NCBI GenBank assembly: GCA_035290965.1
Contig: DATDTD010000058.1
Coordinates: forward strand, 1 to 46,275
Source: JAGVNX01 sp035290965
GTDB lineage: Archaea; Iainarchaeota; Iainarchaeia; Iainarchaeales; GCA-2688035
Length of the DNA stretch: 46,275 nucleotides
Direction of reading: 5' to 3'
Shown here: positions 1 through 8,462 of the stretch, piece after piece
How the letters are laid out: each line of letters opens with the position of its first letter
Position numbering within the stretch: position 1 is the first letter of the stretch
Notes under the pieces: model-generated
Told to the model about the DNA's origin: nothing
What the model saw: the letters and a program-made list of their open reading frames with translations, nothing else
Database searches by the model: none
Made by a program: the position numbers and the translations under genes

Positions 1-235
1 CGATGCCCTTCAGCATTCGGAAAATTTTCTGGAAATCCAGGATTGAAGCTGTTTCAAATTCCGCGTCTGCTTTTTTCTTTCTGCACAGTTCCATCAATTT
101 TTCAAATGTTTCCGGGTTTTTTGACGGCCCGCCAATGCAGACAAGTTTTGAAAACATTTTTTTTCCAATCAGGCTGCTTGCGAGCGCCGACCCTATATAG
201 CCGTTTGCCCCGCTGATAAGAATCTTCGGCTTCAT
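1..235 (-). CDS. NAD-dependent epimerase/dehydratase (extended SDR), 3' part cut off by window edge
   Basis: Only the first 78 codons are inside the window. The protein starts with a Rossmann nucleotide-binding fold: after a short first beta strand comes the glycine motif GANGYIG at about residues 8-14, typical of extended short-chain dehydrogenases that act on nucleotide sugars. The ATG (233-235) overlaps the stop codon of the upstream glycosyltransferase gene in an ATGA arrangement, so the two are translationally coupled and very probably co-transcribed. The catalytic YxxxK region lies outside the window, so epimerase, dehydratase and reductase cannot be told apart. A role in nucleotide-sugar conversion is inferred from the surrounding glycan genes. 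Confidence 0.75.
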   Translation of the reverse strand, partial: MKPKILISGANGYIGSALASSLIGKKMFSKLVCIGGPSKNPETFEKLMELCRKKKADAEFETASILDFQKIFRMLKGI

Positions 236-1119
236 AGCAAAAGCTTCCCGTACTTAATGCTGCCCAAAAGCCTATAAAATTTTATTGCAGCCACGTAAAG
301 CGCCCCGATGGCAAAAATTACAATCCTGTTCAAGGTGCTTTTTCCCTCAAGGAAAACCATTCCGCGCGGAGAGCTGAGTTTTGGGATTTTGTGCTCCATC
401 CATGTTCCGGTAATTACTTGAAAATCTTTTTTCGGGTTTACAATAAATCCGAGCTTTACGTCCAAAAATTTTTTTGCAAGCGCGGGATGCTTTTTGTAGA
501 GCAGGACATCGTTTTTGTGGTACGAAAGCCTCTGCAAAGCATATTTTGCAACCGCAAAAATTCCCTTCGGCTTTACAATCTTGTGGTCATGCAGATAATC
601 GGCTTTCACTACGCTATATTCATAGCCCAGCTCCATTATTTTGAATGTCAGATCAGTGTCCTCTCTGTAATACCTGTACTGCTCGTCATAGCCGCCGATT
701 TTTTCCAGAATATTTTTCCTTGCTGCAGTGGACGTCCCCCCGAATGCCCCCATGCTGCTCACAACCCCGATTTTTTCCGAGGAAAACCCCTTCATGAGGT
801 TTTTCAGCCAGTTTTTTTCCGGAATGCAGTCGTGGTCCATGTTTACAACTATTTCATTCCGCGCAGCCCTTATGCCCGCATTGCGCGCAGCGCAAACCCC
901 GGAATTTTTTTCAAAATTTATTATTTTTATTTTTTTGTTTTTCCCGAAATTTTTTTCAAGCACTTCTTTTGTATTGTCACTGCTGCCGTCGTTCACTACA
1001 ATGACTTCAAAATCGTTCGGATAATCAATTGCGAGAATGCCCTCTATTGTGGGGACAATCTTGCCCGCATAATTGTATGTCGCAACAACAATGCTTGCCT
1101 TTGGAAAATAGTCTTGCAT
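232..1119 (-). CDS. Family 2 glycosyltransferase with C-terminal hydrophobic segment
   Basis: A GT-A fold glycosyltransferase that would move a sugar from a nucleotide donor to a lipid-linked or protein-linked glycan at the inner membrane face. The N-terminus has the GT2 opening (IVVATYN), the nucleotide-binding NDGSSD at about residues 43-48 and a DHD metal-binding DxD equivalent at about 95-97. A later REDTDL resembles the ED-type catalytic base region. A hydrophobic stretch near the C-terminus could anchor it. ATG at 1117-1119 is preferred over a TTG one codon upstream. The gene follows an unknown small gene by about 20 bases and overlaps the next gene by 4 bases. Donor and acceptor cannot be read from sequence. 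Confidence 0.88.
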   Translation of the reverse strand: MQDYFPKASIVVATYNYAGKIVPTIEGILAIDYPNDFEVIVVNDGSSDNTKEVLEKNFGKNKKIKIINFEKNSGVCAARNAGIRAARNEIVVNMDHDCIPEKNWLKNLMKGFSSEKIGVVSSMGAFGGTSTAARKNILEKIGGYDEQYRYYREDTDLTFKIMELGYEYSVVKADYLHDHKIVKPKGIFAVAKYALQRLSYHKNDVLLYKKHPALAKKFLDVKLGFIVNPKKDFQVITGTWMEHKIPKLSSPRGMVFLEGKSTLNRIVIFAIGALYVAAIKFYRLLGSIKYGKLLL

Positions 1120-1141
1120 CAAAACACGCTTTTTTTGGCGG

Positions 1142-1492
1142 TTATTTTAACCTGTTGAAGCCGTCAAAATGAATTTTATTGTCCTTTGGATTGAATACTT
1201 CCGTAATTTTGTATCTGCCTTTTGTGTAAGGCTCTTTGTCGAGTAAAAAATGCGTCACTTCAAGAAGAACTATGCTTGCAAGCGGCCTTGAAAGCTGCTG
1301 GTTGCCCGCTGTTTCCACAAGCGGTATTTCCCCAAGAAGCCAGTAATTCCTGAGGCCTTTTTTCAGGAACTCAAAAATCTGCCCTGCCTTGAGATTTTCA
1401 GGAATGCATTCCTCTTTTTTCCTGTTGCTATTTTTGCATTCTGAAAAATTCCTCAGTGCAAGATCCGGATTGAATTCAACCTGTATTCCCAT
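1142..1492 (-). CDS. Conserved-looking small protein of unknown function in glycan operon
   Basis: A 116-residue soluble protein with no signal peptide or membrane segment. I do not recognise the family. It has a mixed charged composition, two cysteines near residues 19 and 29, and a leucine-rich helical stretch (about 40-90). It sits in an operon with 15 bases to the epimerase upstream and about 20 bases to the GT2 downstream, which supports a real gene and a role linked to glycan assembly. ATG at 1490-1492 is the only good start. Confidence 0.65.
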   Translation of the reverse strand: MGIQVEFNPDLALRNFSECKNSNRKKEECIPENLKAGQIFEFLKKGLRNYWLLGEIPLVETAGNQQLSRPLASIVLLEVTHFLLDKEPYTKGRYKITEVFNPKDNKIHFDGFNRLK

Positions 1493-1507
1493 ATCAACCA
1501 GTACAAT

Positions 1508-2515
1508 TCAGATTTTTTTTGCAGTATAGGCGCCGTGCGTCATTTTCGGGATTTCAGTGTAATCGAAATACCTGAATTCCTGCGCTCCCAGTTCTTTCGC
1601 CCATTCGATTGTTTTGTCCAAGCCTTCCGACAAGGAAACCTTTGCCTTATACCTGAGCAATTTTTTTGCCTTTGCAGTGTCGCAGTAAGCAATCTTTACA
1701 TCCGAAGTCCTTTTCGGAATAAACTCTATTTTTTGCTTTGAGCCCATTTTTTCAATAATAACCTCTGCAAGATTTTTCACAGTGTAAACCTTTTCAGTCC
1801 CGATATTAATCGGATTGTTCACGAGCTTTTTGTTTCCCACAATATTGCATATTGGCTCAACCACATCGCTAATATATGTGAAGGCGCGCTTCTGCAATCC
1901 ATCCCCGAAGATAACAGGATTTTCCCCTTTAAGGCACTTGTTTATGAAAATCGGCACCACTCCCCTGTAAGGATCGTCCATTCTCTGCCTTGGCCCATAG
2001 ACATTGAAAAATCTCACAATGTAAGGCTCAATCTGTCCCAGTTCAAAATAAACGCGCAGGTAATCCTCAAATGCTTTTTTTGTAACAGCATAAGGGTCAT
2101 CGGCATTCAAATGCGCTGTTTCCTTTATGGGTATTTTTTTCTGCCTTCCGTAAGTTGCAATGCTGCTCGTAAAAACAACATCGCGAATTCCCGCGTTTAT
2201 TGTTTCAGTAAGCAGGGTAAGCGAGCCGATTAAATTTGTGTTTGCATTGAAAACAGGAATAAAAACACTCTGCCCCTCAGCAGCGTGCGCAGCAAGATTG
2301 AAAACAGTGTCAATGCCTTGAAGAGCTTTTCTGCAGTCTTCCTTGTTGCAGGTGTCGCCTTCAATTACCTCAACGCTTTCATCGAAATACTGCAGGTTTT
2401 GCTTTCCCCCGACAAAATTGTCAAGCACGCGCACATCTATTTTTTTCCTGCGCAGCTCGTTCACTACATGGCTTCCGATAAAGCCTGCTCCGCCCGCAAC
2501 CAAAACCTTTTTCAT
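1508..2515 (-). CDS. NAD-dependent nucleotide-sugar epimerase/dehydratase (extended SDR)
   Basis: At 335 residues this has the usual length of UDP-glucose 4-epimerase-like enzymes. The N-terminus carries the NAD-binding GGAGFIGSH (about 8-16). A TSSIATYG strand supplies the catalytic Ser/Thr and YAVTK supplies the Tyr and Lys of the YxxxK dyad. FFNVYGPRQ and a PINIGT motif are typical of the UDP-sugar binding C-terminal lobe. It lacks the TSDK/TSTDE motif of 4,6-dehydratases, so epimerase or 4-reductase is more likely. It lies 9 bases after the radical SAM gene. The last residues (YFDYTEIPKM...) extend past the standard fold. Confidence 0.88.
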   Translation of the reverse strand: MKKVLVAGGAGFIGSHVVNELRRKKIDVRVLDNFVGGKQNLQYFDESVEVIEGDTCNKEDCRKALQGIDTVFNLAAHAAEGQSVFIPVFNANTNLIGSLTLLTETINAGIRDVVFTSSIATYGRQKKIPIKETAHLNADDPYAVTKKAFEDYLRVYFELGQIEPYIVRFFNVYGPRQRMDDPYRGVVPIFINKCLKGENPVIFGDGLQKRAFTYISDVVEPICNIVGNKKLVNNPINIGTEKVYTVKNLAEVIIEKMGSKQKIEFIPKRTSDVKIAYCDTAKAKKLLRYKAKVSLSEGLDKTIEWAKELGAQEFRYFDYTEIPKMTHGAYTAKKI

Positions 2516-2524
2516 TTTTGCACC

Positions 2525-3580
2525 TCAATCAATAAATCCCGTTCTAATGCAGTTGTCGCACACTGTTTTTCCGTTTGCCTGTCTTTTTGCAACGGCTTTT
2601 CTTGCCGCAATGTATTTCTCGTTGTTCCAAACAGCTTTAAATCCCTTTTCAAAGGCATTCCCGAAATCGAATTTTTCATTGTAGTTTCCGCAGCAGGGCG
2701 CAACGCTGCCGTTCCAGTTTATTACCGAGACAAACCACAAAAAAGCGCAGCTTTTTTTAATGTTCTTGCGCTGCTTTTTTTCAAGGTCATACCTGCTCAA
2801 TTCCTGCCTGCTCGGCAGCCATTTTTTCAGGGAATCTATTTTTTCATTGTCTGCAGTAAAAATCTCCTTTCCCATGTCGCTCCGTACTCCGCCAATTGCA
2901 AGCTCGTCAATGCCGAGTTTTTTTCTCACTGTTTCAAGCACGGGAAGCTCGTGCTCGTTGTGCTTCATTACAAGAAACTGCCATACAATTTTCGGCTTTT
3001 CAGATTTCAGGAGTTTTTTCTTTTCAGCAACAAGCCGTATATTGTTCCAAACTGTTTCGAGTTTTCCCCCAACGCGGTATTTTTCGTATGTCTCCTGTGA
3101 AACTCCGTCCATTGAAACATATAGGACATCAAGGTCGGATTTTACAAGCGCTTCAGCCTGCTTTTCCTCAAGCGCTACATTCAGGTTTGTGTTTACGCTC
3201 GTGCGGATGTTTTTTTTGTGCGCAAGTTCAATCATTCCCACTAGATTCTGGTTGAGGAAGGGCTCTCCCCAGTTGTTCAAATCTATTTCATAAAGAAAAG
3301 GCGACATTTCAGAAACAATTTTTTCGTATTCCTCAAAGCGCATTTTTCCGAGGCTTCTGCCGTTCTGCTTCTGCCCTGTGGGGCAGAGAGGGCAGTGCAA
3401 TTGGCAGATGCTGCTCGGGTCAAAGCTGAGCTTGAAGGGATAGCCCGCAATGCGCGGATTTTTGAAGAGGAAAAACTGCGTTCCGAGCAGTGCAACGTTA
3501 AAGAATTTTCTTATGCCGAAATAAGGCGTGAAAAAAAACCTGTTAAGGGAGCGCTTCAACTGCATTGAAAAATAGCCCAT
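2525..3580 (-). CDS. Radical SAM protein with SPASM-type C-terminal iron-sulfur domain
   Basis: The CxxxCxxC cluster motif at C59, C63 and C66 binds the 4Fe-4S cluster that cleaves S-adenosylmethionine. NNWGEPFLN follows the pattern of the GGEP region, and DVLYVSMDG is the later barrel strand. The C-terminal part has C278, the pair C296-C297, C341 and C344, the spacing expected of a SPASM/twitch auxiliary cluster domain. Such proteins modify peptides or sugars; here the position at the head of an epimerase-GT operon suggests modification of a glycan precursor (inference). ATG at 3578-3580. An AT-rich element (about 3606-3619) 30 bases upstream may be its promoter. Confidence 0.88.
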   Translation of the reverse strand: MGYFSMQLKRSLNRFFFTPYFGIRKFFNVALLGTQFFLFKNPRIAGYPFKLSFDPSSICQLHCPLCPTGQKQNGRSLGKMRFEEYEKIVSEMSPFLYEIDLNNWGEPFLNQNLVGMIELAHKKNIRTSVNTNLNVALEEKQAEALVKSDLDVLYVSMDGVSQETYEKYRVGGKLETVWNNIRLVAEKKKLLKSEKPKIVWQFLVMKHNEHELPVLETVRKKLGIDELAIGGVRSDMGKEIFTADNEKIDSLKKWLPSRQELSRYDLEKKQRKNIKKSCAFLWFVSVINWNGSVAPCCGNYNEKFDFGNAFEKGFKAVWNNEKYIAARKAVAKRQANGKTVCDNCIRTGFID

Positions 3581-3665
3581 GGAACCACGACAAAGGGATT
3601 GCTGATTTATTAATTAAACGAAAAATTGCTTTTAATACTCTGTGGTGCAAGAATAGAAGCTTTTT

Positions 3666-4709
3666 TCAGAAGCTTTTTTTTACCTTCAAATGCTCGGGAT
3701 AGCCTTTCATGGTGTCCTTTCCTATTTCAAATTCGTAAAAAATCTTTCCTTCGTGCCTCTTGACCTGCCGAAAATTTCTCTTTTCGTACATGGGCATTAC
3801 GCGCCAGTTAGACTCTGTTTCAACCAGATAGCCGGAAACTTTTTTGATTCCGTTCTCCTCTGCATAGCCGAGCGCTGCTATGACGAGCGCGCCGCCGATT
3901 CCTCTTCCCATTGTCCTGCACGAAACAGTCAGGTCTCTTATTGAAAGCTCTTCTTTTCCAAGGCATTCGAAAACGCATTCTGCAATCAGCCCGTAATCAC
4001 CGAATTTGTCTGTAAGCTCGGCAACCATTATCTGTATTTTGCCCGAGCCGAAATCCTTCTGCAGATCCTCGAGCGAATACCTGTTGCATGTTGTATTCAG
4101 CTCGTTTGTCCTGTTCAAAAGCTGGCACACTCTCGGCAGGTCCTCCTGTTTTGCAAACCGCAGAGACATTTCAATATTGCACTGCCTCAGAAAATCCTTG
4201 TAGTCTCCCGCATGTTTTTTTTCGGCTTCCTCCCTGTCGCGCTGCTGCTTCAGCAATGCCACTCTTTCCTTGTCCTCTGCAGTGGAGTTTTCCGGCATTA
4301 AGCCTTCTATTGCAAGCACGTCTATGGGGTCTGCCAATCCTATTGTATTGATGCTTGGAATTCTGCTTTCGACCTCTGCCCTCTGGAATGCGTCGTCGTC
4401 TATGAAAAGCGTTTCGCCGGGTTCAATTGAAAATTTTTCCATTATTTTTTTTATGCCGTCGCTTTTCAATCCCCACCCTATCTGGTTTTCCTCGAAATAG
4501 CCGCTTATTTCGAATTTTTTCAGCATTGCGTCAGCGTCCTCAAAATAATTCTTGCTGCAAATCGCGTTTTTTATTCCGCGCTTGCTCAGCTCCTTCAAAG
4601 CCTCTTTTGTGCCGGGCTTTATCTGGACAGAACTCTTGTCCTTGTAATACACTGTCCCGTTCCAGAGAGTATTATCAAGGTCCCAGACAACAAGCTTTAT
4701 TTTCGGCAT
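3666..4709 (-). CDS. FkbH-like protein: HAD-IIIC domain fused to GNAT-like domain
   Basis: The N-terminus carries the HAD motif DLDNTLW at about residues 10-16, with D10 and D12 as nucleophile and acid. The SKN-type motif II (CSKNYFED) and the FIDDD motif follow. The C-terminal half is GNAT-like and includes LLNRTNELNTT, closely like the FkbH signature around an N-T-N element. In FkbH-like proteins the HAD part loads a three-carbon unit on an acyl carrier or works with acyltransfer; homologues also sit in surface-polysaccharide loci. ATG at 4707-4709 is chosen over a TTG five codons earlier because HAD proteins begin directly before the first strand. Divergent to the MaoC gene. Confidence 0.85.
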   Translation of the reverse strand: MPKIKLVVWDLDNTLWNGTVYYKDKSSVQIKPGTKEALKELSKRGIKNAICSKNYFEDADAMLKKFEISGYFEENQIGWGLKSDGIKKIMEKFSIEPGETLFIDDDAFQRAEVESRIPSINTIGLADPIDVLAIEGLMPENSTAEDKERVALLKQQRDREEAEKKHAGDYKDFLRQCNIEMSLRFAKQEDLPRVCQLLNRTNELNTTCNRYSLEDLQKDFGSGKIQIMVAELTDKFGDYGLIAECVFECLGKEELSIRDLTVSCRTMGRGIGGALVIAALGYAEENGIKKVSGYLVETESNWRVMPMYEKRNFRQVKRHEGKIFYEFEIGKDTMKGYPEHLKVKKSF

Positions 4710-4765
4710 ACGGCAAAACCACAATAAGAATTAAGTCGAACTATACAAAATACGTGATTGCTAAC

Positions 4766-4776
4766 TATTTAAAATT
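4766..4776 (+). promoter_or_regulatory. TATA box for the MaoC-like gene
   Basis: TATTTAAAATT is centred about 27 bases before the ATG at 4798. This matches the spacing seen at the 5S rRNA gene, so the mRNA is probably leaderless. Confidence 0.6.
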
Positions 4777-4797
4777 TTATACTTGCTGTGTTTTCCT

Positions 4798-5217
4798 ATG
4801 CAGCAATGCTCTTTCAGCAGCCTCAAAATAGGCGACAAAGGCGAAATAAAAAGGATTTTTACTGAAAGCGACGTAATTCGCTTCTCTGAATTGTCGCTCG
4901 ACACAAACCCAGTCCATATTGACAAGGATTTTGCAGAAAAAACAGTTTTTGGCGAGCGCATTGTCCATGGAATGCTTGTCGCCTCCCTGATAAGCGCTGT
5001 TGTCGGCACAAAAATGCCGGGCACTGGAAGCATCTGGATTGACCAGAACCTGCGCTTTTTAAAGCCCGTAAAAATAAACGACGAAATAAGGGCTGTTTCA
5101 GAGCTCATTGCAAAAATTCCAGAAAGGCAGCAGGTAATAATCAGGACTGCCTGTTACAACCAGAAAAACGAATTAGTGGTTGAGGGAGAGGGATTGCACA
5201 AAATATTGAACCCGTGA
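4798..5217 (+). CDS. MaoC-like (R)-specific enoyl-CoA hydratase / hot-dog dehydratase
   Basis: A single hot-dog fold protein of 139 residues. It contains the hydratase-2 motif DTNPVHID followed by FGERIVHGM, with the catalytic Asp and His in place. Such enzymes reversibly hydrate trans-2-enoyl-CoA to (R)-3-hydroxyacyl-CoA. ATG at 4798 is favoured over TTG at 4783 by the TATA spacing. It is the only plus-strand gene in this part of the island and converges on fabG with 15 bases between stops. Pairing with FabG suggests 3-hydroxyacyl chemistry, perhaps for an acyl group on a surface sugar (inference). Confidence 0.88.
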   Translation: MQQCSFSSLKIGDKGEIKRIFTESDVIRFSELSLDTNPVHIDKDFAEKTVFGERIVHGMLVASLISAVVGTKMPGTGSIWIDQNLRFLKPVKINDEIRAVSELIAKIPERQQVIIRTACYNQKNELVVEGEGLHKILNP

Positions 5218-5232
5218 TTTTTTTTCCAAAAA

Positions 5233-5973
5233 TTATGTTACGAGCCCGCCGTTTACCCTCAGAACCTGCCCTGTTATATAATTTGAATCATTGCATGCAA
5301 GAAAAACAACTGCCTTTGCTATTTCTTCGGGATTGCCAAGCCTTTTCAGGGGTATTGCTTCAATGAATTTTTCAAGGATTTCTTTTGGAATCTTTTCGCT
5401 GATGGCTGTTCCCGCAATTATGCCGGGGCTTACTGCATTAACCCTTATTCCCTTTGAAGCAACCTCTTTTGCAAGCGCCTTTGTAAATCCTATTACTCCC
5501 GCCTTTGCAGCGCTGTAGCTCACCTGCCCGAAAAAACCGATTTCGCCGCTTGCAGAGGCAATGTTTACAATGCTGCCGTTTCCCTGCTCGAGCATTGTTT
5601 CCAGCACTGGATAAGTGACATTGAACATTGAATCCAAGTCAGTGCGCATTATTTTTTCCCACTCCTCTTTTGTGGATTTCCTGAATGTTTTGTCGATTGT
5701 TATTGCGGCATTGTTCACAAGAATGTCTATTCTCCCGAATTTCTGCTTTACTTCCAGAACCATTTTTTTTGTTTCCTCAAGATTTGAAACATCTGCTTTA
5801 ACAGCAATAGCGCCGCTGATCCTGCTTATTTCCTCTGCTGTTGCAAGGGCTTTTTCCTTTTCGTCAAAAAAATTCACTGCAACCTTTGCCCCGTTCAGCG
5901 CGAGCTCAAGCGCAATAGCCTTTCCTATGCCCCTTGAGGCGCCCGTGACAAGCGCGATTTTTCCCGAAAGCAT
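5233..5973 (-). CDS. fabG: 3-oxoacyl-[acyl-carrier-protein] reductase-like short-chain dehydrogenase
   Basis: A classical SDR of 246 residues. TGASRGIG at 10-17 binds NAD(P), NNA at 87-89 is the structural motif, and the catalytic set is Ser in NIASASG (about 140-142), Tyr153 and Lys157 (YSAAK). PG followed by a flexible segment and VNGG near the C-terminus are typical of FabG/PhaB. It would reduce 3-oxoacyl thioesters to 3-hydroxyacyl thioesters; other SDR substrates cannot be excluded. ATG at 5971-5973 has a GGAG Shine-Dalgarno-like site just upstream and is preferred over the TTG at 5982. It follows the AAC(3)-like gene by 54 bases. Confidence 0.85.
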   Translation of the reverse strand: MLSGKIALVTGASRGIGKAIALELALNGAKVAVNFFDEKEKALATAEEISRISGAIAVKADVSNLEETKKMVLEVKQKFGRIDILVNNAAITIDKTFRKSTKEEWEKIMRTDLDSMFNVTYPVLETMLEQGNGSIVNIASASGEIGFFGQVSYSAAKAGVIGFTKALAKEVASKGIRVNAVSPGIIAGTAISEKIPKEILEKFIEAIPLKRLGNPEEIAKAVVFLACNDSNYITGQVLRVNGGLVT

Positions 5974-6027
5974 TTTCTCCAAAAAACCACCATAAAAACT
6001 TTTTCTGGCACCATTTTAAAAACTGCA

Positions 6028-6921
6028 TTAATCCAGCTCTGTTTCGTCCGCATAAATAGTCTTTCCGCTTTTCAGCAGGTCTTCAAGGGTTTTCATCATT
6101 CCCCTTGCGTCGATAATCCGGATTTCCGCCGCGCCTATTTTTCCCTTATGCAAGAATCCCTTCCGCAGCAAAAGCCTTTCAAATTTTTCCTCAAGCCGCG
6201 GCTCGTTGTCAATCCTTATGGAATCGATTTCAGTGTTATGCACAAGGCTTCTAACCCTTGATTTTTTTCCCGCGGAATCAATTACGACAAATTCTTTTGG
6301 TTCATCCAAGTAAACCTTTACGGGAAAATCCTCCAGATGCCTGTCCTCAAAAACATAGCTGGCAGTTAGCATCCTGCCCATGCGCGCGCCCAACCCTACA
6401 ATCAGGCAGTTTTTTTCAATCATTTTGAAATAAGGCGAATTTTTTGTGAAGGGAGTCAGGTCTTTTTCATGCCCTTCGGAAATAAATTCAGAATCCCTTC
6501 CAATGCAGGCAACAGAATGCGTGGGCCTCAGGCTTCTTTTTGCTTCCGGCATTCTCCAGAAAGAATCCGCGATTTTTCCCAAAACAGTCGGAGTGCTCCT
6601 TACATCAAAAGTATTTTTTTCAAGAGGGCCGAAGCTCGGCATGCACACATTGCCATCGCTGCCGACTGTTTCAAGCAGTGCCTCTATTACAGTTCCGGCA
6701 CCGTTTTCCACAAATCCAAAGGAACTCAAAGAAGAATGCACCATAATAGTGCAGCCCTTTTTCACGCCGAGATTTTTCAGCCCCTCCACAATAGCCTGCT
6801 TTGTGACAACCCCGCTGCTGATTCTCTTTTTCAGGACTCCGAGCCTCTGCGGAGTGCGCAGCAAAAATTTTAAAAAATTTTTTGCCTGCCTTGGCAGCAA
6901 TTTTGAAAGAATCTTTTTCAT
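6028..6921 (-). CDS. AAC(3)-family N-acyltransferase
   Basis: At 297 residues it matches the aminoglycoside 3-N-acetyltransferase/FrbF fold. VHSSLSSFG at 61-69 is the acetyl-CoA binding start, CMPSFG follows, and RSLRPTHSV at 129-137 holds the catalytic His135 of the R-x-x-P-x-H-S-V pattern. TPFTKNSPY and a GLGARM loop complete the active site. In a glycan island the likely substrate is an amino sugar rather than an antibiotic (inference). The ATG overlaps the stop of the upstream polysaccharide deacetylase gene (ATGA), which supports deacetylation and acylation being coupled steps. Confidence 0.87.
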   Translation of the reverse strand: MKKILSKLLPRQAKNFLKFLLRTPQRLGVLKKRISSGVVTKQAIVEGLKNLGVKKGCTIMVHSSLSSFGFVENGAGTVIEALLETVGSDGNVCMPSFGPLEKNTFDVRSTPTVLGKIADSFWRMPEAKRSLRPTHSVACIGRDSEFISEGHEKDLTPFTKNSPYFKMIEKNCLIVGLGARMGRMLTASYVFEDRHLEDFPVKVYLDEPKEFVVIDSAGKKSRVRSLVHNTEIDSIRIDNEPRLEEKFERLLLRKGFLHKGKIGAAEIRIIDARGMMKTLEDLLKSGKTIYADETELD

Positions 6922-8459
6922 TTGAAACTCGCCGCATTGATTATTCTGCCCAAAATTTTTTTTAACACGTACTTTGCCCCGAAACCGCTCGCCTTAGGCA
7001 CTGTATCCCTGACAAATCCCCTGAAAATCGGGACTCCCTTTTCAAGCTCGTGAATTTGGATTGCCGAGGTTTTTTTCCCTGCAAGAATCCTTTTGCCGCA
7101 AAAAACAACCGCTATGCTGGAATTTTTTTCTGTTGCAGTTGTTATGCTTATTTTTTTTCCGTCAAAAAATGCATTGAAACGCATTTTCTCCCTTCTGCGC
7201 CAGAAGCGCACAAAATCAAAATGATTTGTTTTCCAGACATTGGAACATTCTATTTTTTTTGCAATTCCCTCAATGACTCTTGGAAAGCGCGCTATTCTTT
7301 TGAAGGCGTGCCCGTACAAAAGCAGAGGCAGGTTAAGCGCAATATTCCTTTCAATGATTCCCTGAAAATAATCAGCCATTTGCCTTTCCGAAAAATCATA
7401 CTGCTTCAGCACTCCTATATCAACAGGATGCATGGGCAGAACCAGAAAGCCAGCCTCCCTGTTCCCGAGAATCGGCCTGAAGGGAAGATTGTCGCAATCG
7501 AGTGAAAACGCTATTGCAAAATCATATTTCAGCTTTTCAACCGCGCTTGCAATCCCATTGTCCCATTTTCCGTTCGGTGCGCAGAAGCATTTCGCCTTTA
7601 CCCCGAACTTTTCCAGTTCCTTATGCGCCTTCATGACGTTTTCAAAGTTTTTTTTTGAATCAAAAAAATCGTGCCAGTAATTGTGCGAGCCCACTGTTTT
7701 ATGCTTCAGAAGCTCTCCGAATATCTGCATGGATTCTCCGGCTTTTTCCATGTTCAGGAACCAGGTTGTTTCAATGCCGCAATTTTCCAGTATTTTTGCA
7801 GTCTTCAATGCGTCCTGCGTGTAAGAATCAATGTCCACGTGAAAGCAAAAAACGCTTTCAAACTCTTTCGGGTAATACCAGAGATGCAGGAACGGCAGAC
7901 TGCGCAGTTCAAACAATCTTTTTATGCAGTTGCACGCTACAACCCTGGCATTCGACTTGCTTGTTTTCGGCGCAAATTCAGCTATGAACGCGCGCTTTGA
8001 AAAAAAAGCCCGCTTTTCAAATTCGGAATTCAGGATTGTTTTTTCAATGCTGAAAGGAAGCACTATCAGGAAGCCTTTTCCTATTTTTTCCTCAAGAATT
8101 TTTTCATTGTTTTTAAACACTGCTATTTCCTGGTTCAGCCACAGCAATCCAGAGCCGTAAAAAAGCCTTCCTTCAGGCTTGAGAAATCTTGCGAATTCTT
8201 CCCTGAAATTTATTGATTCATGGATTTTCCGCGCAAACTCGAAGGTTGTCAGGACTGCGCCGCTGTTTTCAATGAATTTTTTTGTGTTATGCGCCTCTGC
8301 ATTTGAAAGCTCGGAGCTTACTATGACTGCTGCAAAATCCCTTGGAAGAATTTGTTTTTTCAGGGAAACTTTCCTGAACCGGATTCCCTCCTGTTCAAGG
8401 ATTCTTTTCCAGCCCGCGCTCAAAAAAGTGATTCCAACAGAGAGGTTTTGCTTTTGCAT
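6918..8459 (-). CDS. NodB-like polysaccharide deacetylase-fold protein with long N-terminal extension
   Basis: The 513-residue product has a carbohydrate esterase 4 type core from about 200 to 400. HVDID (207-211) gives the catalytic and metal Asp residues, SHNYWH (258-263) gives the His-x3-His metal pair, and a CAPNGKWDN motif replaces the usual R-x-P-x-G. About 200 N-terminal residues look like a GATase/flavodoxin-like alpha/beta domain (AVIVSSEL, GAVLTTFEF). The last 100 residues are beta-rich. No signal peptide is seen, so it may act on lipid-linked sugars in the cytoplasm. It is 3 bases after the GT2 and overlaps the acyltransferase. Confidence 0.8.
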   Translation of the reverse strand: MQKQNLSVGITFLSAGWKRILEQEGIRFRKVSLKKQILPRDFAAVIVSSELSNAEAHNTKKFIENSGAVLTTFEFARKIHESINFREEFARFLKPEGRLFYGSGLLWLNQEIAVFKNNEKILEEKIGKGFLIVLPFSIEKTILNSEFEKRAFFSKRAFIAEFAPKTSKSNARVVACNCIKRLFELRSLPFLHLWYYPKEFESVFCFHVDIDSYTQDALKTAKILENCGIETTWFLNMEKAGESMQIFGELLKHKTVGSHNYWHDFFDSKKNFENVMKAHKELEKFGVKAKCFCAPNGKWDNGIASAVEKLKYDFAIAFSLDCDNLPFRPILGNREAGFLVLPMHPVDIGVLKQYDFSERQMADYFQGIIERNIALNLPLLLYGHAFKRIARFPRVIEGIAKKIECSNVWKTNHFDFVRFWRRREKMRFNAFFDGKKISITTATEKNSSIAVVFCGKRILAGKKTSAIQIHELEKGVPIFRGFVRDTVPKASGFGAKYVLKKILGRIINAASFK

Positions 8460-8462
8460 AGG

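Noticed and set aside
391..1158. Long plus-strand reading frame opposite the GT2 gene
   Set aside because: It is a shadow of the clear GT2 on the minus strand, with low-complexity Phe-rich translation and no family motif.
2285..3100. Plus-strand frame of 271 codons
   Set aside because: Spans the junction of two well-supported minus-strand genes (epimerase and radical SAM) and shows no conserved motif.
3650..3690. Hairpin terminator from the repeated GAAGCTTTTTTC
   Set aside because: The two copies are direct rather than inverted, so no stable stem forms; it is also at the coding end of the FkbH-like gene.
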